Assembly (NCBI GenBank): GCA_036426205.1
Contig: CM071579.1
Location: 20,198,782-20,262,781 of the forward strand
Source: Ascaphus truei
Lineage: Eukaryota > Chordata > Amphibia > Anura > Ascaphidae
Length of the DNA stretch: 64,000 nucleotides
Direction of reading: 5' to 3'
Shown here in pieces: positions 48,901 through 59,200 of this stretch. Each line of letters begins with the position of its first letter. Position 1 is the stretch's first letter. The notes under the pieces are model-generated. The model was not told the origin of the DNA and ran no database searches. It was given only the letters and a program-made list of their open reading frames with translations. The position numbers were made by a program, and so were the translations under genes.

Positions 48901-50343
48901 TTATCTCAAAAATGGAGTAAGCTCAATAAGTTCATTAAAACCAATAGGATGTCTAGTTTGCATTTCATAGATCCAATACTGTTCACGTTTTAATAAATGA
49001 TTATCTCTATTGCCTTGTCTGCTGTTCATTTGGATATGTTCAAGCCCTTTAAATGTGATGCAACTGGGGTCATTGTTGTGGATCTCTTTAAAGTGTTTTA
49101 AAAGTGGTGTGAGCGGCATACCTTTAGCTGTACTTTTCGGTATGTTTTTTACGTTTCTCAAATGTTCTAACATACGCATTTTCAGTGGCCGTTTTGTCTT
49201 GCCAATGTACTGTAAGTTACAGTTACATTGCAAGACGTAAACCACATGCGTAGTCTGACAGTTAATGAAACTATTGGTGTTGTAACTCCGCTTAGTGGCA
49301 CAAGACGTGACTGTATTTCCTTTACAGATATGTTTACATGCCTTGCACTTCCCACATTTATATGTGCCTTTAATACCCAAGCGATCTTTGATGTCACCAG
49401 ATGCGATGGCTTTTCTGGTGATTTGGCTTGGGGCCAACATGTTTTTTATATTTGGCGCACGTTTAAACACTATCCCAGGTTGTGAATTTAACTGAGGGCC
49501 CAATACAGGGTCCATTTTCAGTATTCCCCAGTGTTTTTTTAAGATTTTCCTGACCCCATTATGCATGTCACTGAACTGAGTTATAAAAGCAGGGATTTTT
49601 GTATTTTTACTTTTGTCCCTCTTATTTTTATTATATTTCATCAGTGATTTCCTTTCTATTTTTTCCAGTTTCTTTATTGAGGAATCTATCAGTTCCTCAT
49701 TATACTTTTTATCGAGAAATCTTGTTTTGAGGAACTTAGATTGTATATCGAATTCCTCAACCTTGGAGTCATTTCTCTTTAGTCTTAGAAACTGGTTAAA
49801 GGGAATGTTCTGAACCCATCTTTTGTCATGACAGCTAAGAGGGTCAAGATAAGAATTGACGTTAGTAGCTTTGAAGTGTGTTTTGGTCTGAACTGTATTG
49901 GATTCAATATATATTTCCAAATCGAGGAAATTAATGCTAACTGGACTGTTAACACCACTAAATTTTAGATTAAATTGATTTGCATTTAGTTGATCAACAA
50001 ATCCAAGATAGGATTCCTCAGTTCCCTCCCACACAATGATGATGTCATCGATATATCTCCTCCACAGCCTCAGCTGTGGAGGAGAACATCGAAATACCTC
50101 AAGCGACTCCCACAGTCCCATATATAGGTTAGCGAACGATGGGGCAAACGTAGTCCCCATCGCCGTCCCCAAGATTTGTAAAAAATAAAAGGAATCAAAC
50201 ATAAAATAATTGTGACCCAAAATGAATTCAATTGATGTGAGAATAAAATCAATTTGGGTTATAGGTAATAATTGTGGGTTCATAAGAAAATATCTAGTTG
50301 CCTCTATACCTTTTTGGTGGGGGATGCTTGTGTATAATGCTTG
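48901..50343 (-). CDS. Penelope-like reverse transcriptase with GIY-YIG endonuclease
   Basis: An uninterrupted frame reading from QALYTSIPHQKGIEATRYFL through GTAMGTTFAPSFAN, the catalytic RRYIDDIIIVW (YIDD) and a lysine-rich linker. Then comes a CGKCKAC cluster and a C-terminal GIY-YIG domain (HVVYVLQCNCNLQYIGKTKR, with conserved R and HLRN after it), ending in TAA at 48901. Known PLEs have this order, with the endonuclease at the C-terminus. The N-terminal part of the reverse transcriptase is missing, but the remaining 480 codons have no stop, suggesting a recent insertion. The first ATG is at 50283 and is internal to the domain, so it is not a true start. Confidence 0.88.
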   Translation of the reverse strand, partial: QALYTSIPHQKGIEATRYFLMNPQLLPITQIDFILTSIEFILGHNYFMFDSFYFLQILGTAMGTTFAPSFANLYMGLWESLEVFRCSPPQLRLWRRYIDDIIIVWEGTEESYLGFVDQLNANQFNLKFSGVNSPVSINFLDLEIYIESNTVQTKTHFKATNVNSYLDPLSCHDKRWVQNIPFNQFLRLKRNDSKVEEFDIQSKFLKTRFLDKKYNEELIDSSIKKLEKIERKSLMKYNKNKRDKSKNTKIPAFITQFSDMHNGVRKILKKHWGILKMDPVLGPQLNSQPGIVFKRAPNIKNMLAPSQITRKAIASGDIKDRLGIKGTYKCGKCKACKHICKGNTVTSCATKRSYNTNSFINCQTTHVVYVLQCNCNLQYIGKTKRPLKMRMLEHLRNVKNIPKSTAKGMPLTPLLKHFKEIHNNDPSCITFKGLEHIQMNSRQGNRDNHLLKREQYWIYEMQTRHPIGFNELIELTPFLR

Positions 50344-50408
50344 TTTCTTTTTTTTCCTGAAAATTATTATTAAATGAATGGTGCATCTTACAATGGAGGA
50401 AATACGGT

Positions 50409-51360
50409 ATTTGCGTGTGCGTGTGCATACTATACATAGATATCATGGGAGTATCAATATAACATGGTGGTCCCCTGGGAGTATAATATAAAAAGTACAC
50501 TAGTACGTACTTCTGGTGCTTGGGGAGGTGAGTTATTGTGATGGAGGAAAAGATTAGGCTGAGCTCAGACAGGCTGCTACGCATCCGCGCATCCGCGTCT
50601 CTCTGCTGGGCGATGTGTGCTCATCCCCAGCACACAGAATGACGCGATTGCAGGCGGGACTTTAAAAAACAAACAAACCTGTGTCTGTGATTGGCTGGCG
50701 AAGTGCACGTGACGCGGCTGCCGCTTGAAATCACCACTTCAGTTGTCTTCTTCAAGTGCAGCGGCGACAACGCTGTACTTTGCCGTAGGGGAGGTCGTTT
50801 CCATTTTGAAAACACACACACCAAAGCGAAAGGGTGGCGAATGTGCGTGCGCACGTCGCGTGGCAGCGTGTCTGAGGTGACGTGGTGGGGAAGGTGAGAA
50901 CTGGGGAGTTGGTAAAATGTCACTTTGTCACTCCCCACAACCCTACATGTCTGGTTTGTACAATACATAAAATATATGATATACTGATTCTAGTTGCGAT
51001 TCCAAGGCTTCTGCAATACATGCGAAATAAAAGCGTTATTTCTGCTCTGGCTGTCATGCCTCTGCAGCATTACATGTGCACACTGCAGGCCAGTCTATAT
51101 GTATAGCGTGACTGGTTAGTTTGGTACGTGTAATGATACTGGCGGCGCTGTGCACACTATGAGCCTGGAAAGGGCTTTGTCATTCAATCCCAGTACTGAG
51201 CCTCTGAACAGAGACTGCAAAGCACAAATACCTTTGTTTCCATGGCGACCTAGTACTTAAAATAGAAAAGCAATTTAGTCCTATTATGTACAACAATAAA
51301 AACCTGTCGCCCCATTGGGGTTTACTGAATGAGCCCGAGATTACAATCTGGAGGGTTCAC
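50409..51360. other. Unassigned sequence with a GC-rich island
   Basis: 50.57-50.90 kb is GC-rich with GATTGGCTGGCG and CACGTGACGC. It resembles the GC-rich dispersed repeats further left more than a gene. The remainder shows no recognisable feature. Confidence 0.5.
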
Positions 51361-51361
51361 T

Positions 51362-51880
51362 GAACAAACAGGCCCGGTTGTGTTTAGGTGTGTCATGTCA
51401 CAAACAGGCCCAGATGTGTTTAGGTGTGCCAGGTTACAAAAACACACGGTTGTGTTTAGGTGTGGCATGTCACAAACACGCCCGGTTGTGTTTAGGTGTG
51501 TCATGTCACAAACAGGCCTGGTTGTGTTTAGGTGTGTCATGTCACAAACAGGCCCGGTTGTGTTTAGGTATGGCATGTCACAAACAGACCCGGTTGTGTT
51601 TAGGTGTGTCATGTTACAAACACGCCCGGTTGTGTTTAGGTATGGCATGTCACAAACAGGCTTGGTTATGTTTAGGTGTGTCATGTCACAAAGGCCCAGT
51701 GGTGCATAGGTGTCATGTCACAAACAGGCCCGGTTGTGTTTAGGCATGTCATAAACAGGTCTGGTTGTGTTTAGGTGTCTTGTCAAAAACAAGCCCAGTT
51801 GTGTTTAGGTGTCATGTCACAAATAGTCCCAGTTTTGTGTAGGTGTCATACACATCAGAAACAGCCCCACTTGTGTTAAC
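51362..51880 (+). repeat. 36-bp minisatellite
   Basis: About 14 copies of CACAAACAGGCCCGGTTGTG plus TTTAGGTGTGTCATGT, decaying towards the right. Open frames across it are repeat artefacts. Confidence 0.95.
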
Positions 51881-51889
51881 CGTATGTCA

Positions 51890-52100
51890 CAAATAGGCCA
51901 AGTTGTGTTGTGCAGTTACAGAGGGCACAGTTGTATGGAAGTGACCCGTATGCCACACAGGGCACCGTTGTGTTGTGCAGTTACACAGGGCACCGTTGTG
52001 TTGTGCAGTTACACATGGCACAGTTGTGTGGAGGTGCCCGTATGCCACACACGGTACAGTGGCCTTGTGGTGTCAAATGACGTCACACAGGGCCCAGTTG
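51890..52100 (+). repeat. Degenerate GGCACAGTTGTGT repeats
   Basis: Short imperfect units such as CAGGGCACCGTTGTGTTGTG just upstream of the PTPMT1 promoter. Confidence 0.75.
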
Positions 52101-52240
52101 CGTTCAGTTAAGTCATATGACGTCACAAGGGTCCATGTTGTGAGGAGTCCCGTCACTCTGCCACACACACGGTCTCTGCAGCGTCTTCAACCGCCCACAG
52201 AGGAACTCCGTCACATAAAGGACCTTGACGTCACCGAGTC

Positions 52241-52430
52241 TCTTCCGGTCACCCCTGGAAGAGAGCGCCATGGCTGGAGCGCCCTCACCTGGCACCGGAA
52301 GTCAGACCTGCCCTCACTAAGCATGGCGGCGCTCCGCTACCGCTCGGTAGCAGAACGAAGCAGAGCAGGGCAGAGGGAGGGCGGAAGTGCCAGTAGCAAA
52401 CATGGCGGCCGAGAAGCGCATCAGGGGCCG
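52241..52430 (+). promoter_or_regulatory. PTPMT1: PTPMT1 promoter region (ETS and YY1 sites)
   Basis: Contains ACCGGAAGT at 52294-52302, CGGAAGTG at 52382-52389, and ATGGCGGC YY1 cores at 52323-52330 and 52402-52409, with no TATA box. This fits a TATA-less housekeeping promoter. The first ATGs here belong to the YY1 cores and are out of frame with the protein. Confidence 0.6.
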
Positions 52431-52451
52431 GCCGTGACACGCACTAGGAAC

Positions 52452-52604
52452 ATGCCGCTGCTGGCGCTGGGCGCGCGCGTGATATTCTACCCCAGCCTGC
52501 TGTACACCGTGCTCATGGAGCAGCTCACCCGCCGGCAGTGGTACCACCGGATAGACGAGACGGTTCTCCTGGGCGCGCTGCCCTTCAGGGGAATGAGTCA
52601 GACG
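52452..52604 (+). CDS. PTPMT1: PTPMT1 first coding exon (mitochondrial PGP phosphatase), rest absent
   Basis: PTPMT1 is a mitochondrial inner-membrane dual-specificity phosphatase that removes phosphate from phosphatidylglycerophosphate in cardiolipin synthesis. The 51 codons [20 protein letters not shown] ... [20 protein letters not shown] match its N-terminus (mammalian RVLFYPTLLYT and [16 protein letters not shown]) and end at ACG|GTAACT. The start was chosen because upstream codons in frame do not resemble the family. The exons with the catalytic Cys-x5-Arg loop are not found to the right. About 570 bp downstream the sequence is MYBPC3 on the other strand, so the gene is broken here or misassembled. 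Confidence 0.9.
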
Positions 52605-53177
52605 GTAACTACGCATGCGCAGCAGTTAGCACGTGGCGCCCCCTTTCGTGTGCATGGGGTTGATACTCTGTGAGCTGGTGGGGCTGATACAATAGGATAG
52701 GGGTGTGATACAGTAGGGGTGTGATACAGTAGGGGTGGGATACAGTAGGGGTGGGATACAATAGGGGTGGGATACAATAGGAGGGGGCAATTCCTGCCCA
52801 TTATTCAAATATGTATTAGATATGCTGTGTGCATAAGGCTACACTTCTAGTGCCTGTGATGTCAGGCTATGGTCGCTGGAAAAGTCAAGAGAATAGTCTT
52901 GCACACCTTTAAATGTAGTAATATCAGCACTATACTTGCTTTTAGTGTACCGGTGATCCGTGGTTCAGGGAAACAAACTGTCTGGTGTAGTTTCAGAGTA
53001 TATGAAAGAAAGTGGAGGATCCAGGGCACTTCGGATTTGCAGAGAAGAAATGTATTCTTTTAGTGGCACACACGATCAATAAGGATCAAAAGGTTACAGT
53101 CCGGCAAGGTCATCAGAGGTCAGGTCAGCAGTGAGACGGTATGTTCAGGGGACAAGAGGAGATTTGCAGAATCCTAC
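52605..53177. other. Junction between PTPMT1 and MYBPC3
   Basis: Includes short tandem units of GTGATACAGTAGGGGTG type at 52687-52790. No PTPMT1 exon 2 and no further MYBPC3 exon were found. The break between the two gene bodies must lie here. Confidence 0.8.
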
Positions 53178-53282
53178 CCAGTATTGCTTGACCTCCATCA
53201 TATTTGGGGGCCTCCCACTGCACGGTGCAGTAATCCTCTCCAATGTTCAGGACTTGGGGAGCCTCAGGGGGGTCTGGGACAT
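53178..53282 (-). CDS. MYBPC3: MYBPC3 exon, start of Fn3 domain C6
   Basis: 105 bp encoding [20 protein letters not shown] and [16 protein letters not shown]. The acceptor is TTCCAG|ATGTCC and the donor CTGG|GTAGGA. This is the last MYBPC3 exon found; the following exon (RKKK...RWMRLNF in relatives) is missing. Confidence 0.93.
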
Positions 53283-56200
53283 CTGGAATGAAGGGAGACT
53301 ACGACGTGAAGTCTATCAAAAACAGCCAACCCAAACTGGCCCCAGCGCAAGACGGCTCTCGTACAATGCTTCAACTGATCAAGTCCTTTCCATAACCCAT
53401 GCCAGAGAGGGCTCATAATCAGTGTTATTAGGGCGTTTTTACCATTCTAAACTCTTCTAAATGAGGCCCAGAGACATATGTCCAAATGTTTAATGAGATT
53501 TTCTTTCTTTAAATCAGGCACATTAGCACTATTATTTTTTTAACCGCTGCTCATGATCTGGGATACACCTCCGTTTATACCTCTATCTCCTTCTCAGACT
53601 CGCTGTAAGCGCCCTATCTCTATCTAATCCACACAGCTCCAAATGCAGTGCGCTGTCTCCCGTCTTCCCAGCCTATCTCCCATCTTCCCAGCTCTGCCAG
53701 CCTATCTCCCATCTTCCCAGCTCTGCCAGCCTATCACCCATCTTCCCAGCTCTGCCAGCCTATCTCCCATCTTCCCAGCTCTGCCAGCCTATCTCCCATC
53801 TTCCCAGCTCTGCCAGCCTATCACCCATCTTCCCAGCTCTGCCAGCCTATGTCCCATGTCACGAGTTACAAGTGCAGCCTTTTCAGCTCTCCGATTTCCA
53901 TAGGACCCAAGGACTGTTGGTATCCAAAAAGCACAGTGGAAAAACGAGTCAGAAAACAGAGAAGTGGGTTGAAATCCCATTATAACACGGAGGTGGTTGA
54001 TCATACTGATCTTCCCCTCAAATTGCAACATTAAACCCCCCTCCCCAATATCCTCTCAATGACATTGAGCATCTCTCCTCTCTGCTGTGACTCACCGATG
54101 ACCTTCACATTGATGTTGGCCGTGTCCTCTCCAGCTGGATTCTTCACCACCACAGTGTATGCCCCCTCATCCTGCTTCTCAGCCCCCTCAATAGTAAAGA
54201 CGCAGTGATCTGCGTGAGTCTCCACGTGGACTCTGCCCTCTGATGCGGAAATGATCTGTGGAGAGAAGGGTGTGAGTGGGGAGCCCGCAGGGACAGACGT
54301 GGGGAGGGGGAAGGGTTATTCTGCAGAAGGGAAACAAGGGTTGTTGAGTAGAAAGGTGACACGTATTCAAACCTTCTTGGCTTCAGATTTTGAGCTGTAT
54401 GTTCACTGGCTGTTGAAGTCTTATTTATATCTATTGAGTCACAAACCCATATATAACATTATTTACCATAATGTACTATATTTAAACAACAGAACCTAAA
54501 CTGCAACAGAATACGTATTAAAGAATATCTAGTTTGACCAATCTTTTGGCCAAAAGAAGTGAGCTTTACATTTGACAAGAAAATGTATCACTGAATTAAA
54601 GAATTTCATCTATATTGGATGTGGCTTCTTTGTTTACAAATCAGAATATTGTGGTTTGCAAACAAATAGTTCATAATCCACCAAAATTGCTCGCACCTCC
54701 ATTTTTACCATTATTATTATTACTCGGAGTTATCCTGTAAAAACACAAACCATCCCTGACTTTAACCATTGTATACTACACGGGGAAGTGCGCAGTACCG
54801 GGACAGGGAAGTGCGCATGACGGGGACGGGGGAAAGTGCGCAGTACCGGGACAGGGACGCGCGCATGACGGGGACGGAGGAAAGTGAGCAGGATGGGGAA
54901 GTGCGCAGTACTGGGACAGGGACACGCGCATGACGGGGACGGGGGAAAGTGCACAGGTTAGGGAAGAAAGCAGGTTGGGGAAGAGTGCAGGTTGGGGAAG
55001 AGTGCAGGTTGGGGAAGCGCACAGGACGGGGAAGAGAGCAGGACGGGGAAGAGTGCAGGTTGGGGAAGAGAGCAGGACGGGGAAGCGCGCAGGTTGGGGA
55101 AGAGTGCAGGTTGGGGAAGAGTGCAGGATGGGAAGAGACGTGCAGACGGGGAAGCCGGCGCAGAGTTGGGAGAGGTTGCAGGCAGGGGAACTCGCGTCAA
55201 GGTTGGGAAAGGAGGCAGACAGGGAAGTCGTCACAGGTTGGGGAAGATGCAGGACGGGGAAGCGCGCAGGTATTGGGAAGTGCAGGACAGGGAGCGCACA
55301 GGTTGGGGGAAAGAGGTGCCAGGACGGGAAGGAGATGAAGTGCGGGGAGATGGTATTGGGAAGCGCGCAGGTTGGTGGGTAGGAAGCGCCGCAGGTTAGG
55401 GGAAGAGTCAGGACCGGGGAAGCGCGCCAGCGTTGGGGAAGATGTGGCAGGATGGGAAGGCGCGCAGGTTGGGGAAGACTGCAGGTTGGGGAAAGAGGCA
55501 GGGCGAGTTAGAGTGAACAGAGGGAGGACGGGCGAGAGCGCAGAGGTTGGGGGGGAAGAGTGCAGGACGGGGAATGGCCCCAGGTTGGAGGAGAATGACG
55601 GAACGTGGTGGAAGGAGCAGGTTGGGCGAAGTAGGACAGGTTGTGGGAAGATGTATCAGGTACTGGCCGAAAGCGCGAAGGGTTGGGGAAGATGCTAGCG
55701 TATTGGGAGGAAGCGGCAGGACGGGGAATTGCGCGCGTAGGTTGGGAGGAGTGCAGGAGGGGAACGAGTGCAGGTTGGGATGTAACGGTATGTTTGTGGG
55801 ATAGAGTGCAAGTGGGAAGAGGTGCAGGTTTGGGAAGAGTGCGGAGGACGGGGAAGAGTGGCAGGGTTGGGGAAGAGTGCTGGAACGGGGAAGCGCGTGA
55901 GGTTGGGTAGATAGGCAGGACGGGGAGGAGCCGAGGTGGGTGAAGGAGTCGTCAGTTGGGAAGGTAGGTTAGGAGAAGATGCCAGGACAGGTGAGAGCGC
56001 GCAGGTGGGGATGACAGATGTCAGGAGGCGGGGACGGGGCAGCGCGCAGGTTGGGTAAGTTGCAGGACGGGGAAGCGCGCAGGGTGTGGTTGGAAAGCGC
56101 ATAGGACGTGGATGACTTCTTGTCTGCCAAATCTGGAGTCAAGTGTAGCATTCACCTGTTTGGGGGGGTTCTGTCTCTACACTACCCGTTTTATAAAACA

Positions 56201-59200
56201 TAATTATTTATTGTAGTTTAGATGTAAATTCATTTTTCGTTTGAGGATTAGAGCGTTTTTCTTTCCACGCAAAAGTTACAACCTTTCCTCTGTGTTGGTG
56301 TTATCACACGCATGGTAAAGAATCCCGTCAGGATTTCCATCCTGATCACTGACGATGTTGGGGATTGCTAGCGTTGACGCTCTGCATCGGCCGGGTTAGT
56401 CGGCCAGAGTGATGTAAGAGTGTTGTTAGACGCTTGCGTGGTCCAAATGAGTCGTCAAACGTGAATAAGTACAGGGTTACACACCGCAGTGCTGTGCGTT
56501 AGGCCACTGGCAGGGGCATGGGAAGGCCCAAACTTACACGCACCCCCTGCCTTTCCTGCCCCAGTTCCTCCCCAGGCTCAGAACCAGTTCCTGATATCCA
56601 GGGATCTGCTCTAATGACCTGATCATGGGAAAACAGAGCTGAGACTAACAGGCAAAAAGCAAGGGGGCTTCCAGAAATGGGGGGGAGGGGAGGCGTGATA
56701 TGGGGGGCGAACGGGATAACAACCGCTCCCTTTTACATAGGCCACTATGTCAGGAATCACGCTCCAACGATCCTTTCAGGCGACGCGACAGAGGTGGGGG
56801 ATTAGAAGGTGGGAATGGTCCCGCGCCAATGGACGTGGCTGGCCAACGGACGTGGTGCCACCGGACTGGTTGCGGGCGTGAATCCAACCTACCACTCTGT
56901 TAAAAGCCTCACTGAGGAGCCACTGGTGCACAATCTTCAGAAGAAATAGCAACGGAATAAAAGGAAGGACTTAGGCCATATTTACTAAATGGTTACTAAG
57001 CTATGTAGAAGCCTCCGGGCTCGCCACTTCATTTACCCTAACGTGCATCATGGCTAGCACTGGTTTAGTAGAGGCAGGCTATAAACTCTTGGCTGTAAAC
57101 TCATGTGACATTCTGTATGTCAATGGATTTTACTGTGTCTGCCCTGTTATGTGGAGCACAGCACCGCAACACCTGGACGCAGCAGCATGTCCGGATGGGC
57201 ACTGGTGTGGGTCTCAATCCCTTAGTTGTATCGTTGCCAGGCCGGATTTCCTTCTGCCAAACTGTATTGTATTCCTCTCTGTGTTACTTGTGTGGGATTG
57301 TATTCTCTGTGTTTACATTGTGTTGGGGGTTGATTTCTCTCTTGCTGTTACATTGTGTGTGGGGTTGTAATTTCTCTCTGCGTGTTACATTGTTGTGTTG
57401 GGGTTGTTTTTATTTCGTCGTGCGTGTTTACCTTGTGTGTGGCTTTATCCTCTGCCGTGTTACATTGTGTGGGATTTGTATTCCTCTCTGTGTTACATTG
57501 TTGGGGTTGTATTTCTCTGGTTTTACATTGTGGTGTGGGGTTGTATTTCTCTGCGTGTTACATTGTGTGGGGCTGTATTCCTCTGCATGTTACATTGTGT
57601 GGTTGTATTCTGCTCATGTGTTTACTTTGTGTGGATTGTCTGTTCCTCTGTTTGTGTTACATTGTGTGTGGGGTTGTATTTCTCTGTGTGTTACATTGTG
57701 TGTGGTTGTATTCCTCTGCATGTTACATTGTGTGGAGTTGTATTCCTCTGCATGTTACATTGTGTGTGGTTGTATTCCTCTGCATGTTACATTGTGTGGG
57801 ATTGTATTCCTCTGTGTGTTACATTGCCTGGGGTTATATTCCTCTGCATTTTTTTTTTACATTGTGTGGGGCTGTATTCCTTTGTGTGTTACATTGCGTG
57901 GGATTGTATTCCTCTGCATGCTACATTGCGTGGGATTGTATCCCTCTGCGTGTTACATTGTGTGGGTTTGTATTCCTCTGCGTGTTACATTGTGTGGGTT
58001 TGTATTCCTTTGCGTGTTACATTGCCTGGGGTTATATTCCTCTGCATTTTACATTGTGTGGGGCTGTATTCCTTTGTGTGTTACATTGCGTGGGATTGTA
58101 TTCCTCTGCATGCTACATTGCGTGGGATTGTATCCCTCTGCGTGTTACATTGTGTGGGTTTGTATTCCTCTGCGTGTTACATTGTGTGGGTTTGTATTCC
58201 TCTGCGTGTTACATTGTGTGGGGCTATATTCCTCTGCATGTTACATTGTGTGGGGCGATATTCCTCTGCCATGTTTACATTGTCTGGGGCTGTATTCACG
58301 ATCCATGCTGAATAAGAGAAGATAATATTAATAGAGGGGGAAGTGGACACCCATACCTTGTCCCCTTTGCTCCACACCACAGTGGGCACTGGGTCTCCAG
58401 AGATGGGAACGTCAAGACGCAGCTTATTGCCAGGCAACCACGATGATGGTGTCGGCAGCGAGGGACATGCAGTCCAGCTTAATCTTAGGGGGCTCTGTGA
58501 GTGTCAAACAAAGGGGGGATCATGCAGCTGTTATACCCTGCAGTACCGGTCCCCACGTATACAAGCAAGCAATAGATATTTCCAGCAGCCACAAAGCCAC
58601 AAGCAAAGACATGTTAACATAAATTCACGTGAACACAAATGAAGCCACGTGAACACAAAGACACGTGGCACAGTCGTGAAGAAACACATGAAAAAAATCT
58701 GCATACACACAAAGCCACATAAACATGCAAGTAGCTATGAAAAACACGAACAGCGACACGAAAACGCACAGAAGCACACACAAACCCAAGAGCGCACATG
58801 TAAATACACATGAACCCATGTGCGCATGTCAGCACTTCAGCTGCCGTGTAAATACTCAACCAGCCACAGTCATGCACATACTGTACTGTACAGGCTGCAT
58901 TTACATACACATTATACTCACACAGACAAATACACGCTCCTGCACACGTTACATTCGTGCAATCTTGTCACTGTACATTACATACACATTATACTCACAC
59001 AGACAAACACACGCTCCTGCACACGTTACATGCATGCACATACTGTACAGGCTACATTTACATACACATTATACTCACACAGACAAACATACGCTCCTGC
59101 ACACGTTACACGCATGCACATACTGTACAGGCTACATTTACATACACTTTATACTCACACAGACAAACACACGCTCCTGCACACGTTACATGCATCCACA

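Larger units (their letters stand above)
47800..50350 (-). mobile_element. Penelope-like retroelement (PLE), 5' truncated
   Basis: Contains a reverse transcriptase/GIY-YIG frame (48901-50343) and, 3' of it, a non-coding segment with a hammerhead-like hairpin at 48384-48428. It starts abruptly within the core of the reverse transcriptase, as expected for 5' truncation on insertion. The low-coordinate boundary near 47.8 kb is approximate. Confidence 0.75.
47385..50408 (+). mobile_element. TIR DNA transposon interrupted by a Penelope-like element
   Basis: The left end ACCGTTTTTTCTCGATTCTA and the right end (read on the minus strand) ACCGTATTTCCTCCATTGTA are inverted and continue as AGACGCAC / AGATGCACC. 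At 47706 a plus-strand ATG begins MSSKRLHYDAALKVRTLF, which resembles the start of pogo/Brinker-type DNA-binding domains. The rest of the transposase is absent. The Penelope-like element occupies about 47.8-50.35 kb. Confidence 0.55.

Noticed and set aside
50691..50897. Small gene in a GC-rich island
   Set aside because: There is no recognisable protein and no splice signals. The sequence resembles the dispersed GC-rich repeats.
51975..52451. N-terminal extension of PTPMT1 from the upstream open frame
   Set aside because: The upstream codons run through degenerate repeats and the promoter and have no family similarity.
57105..58325. Cysteine-rich hydrophobic frame of about 400 codons
   Set aside because: It is the translation of a 32-bp minisatellite in a MYBPC3 intron; three frames give similar long products.
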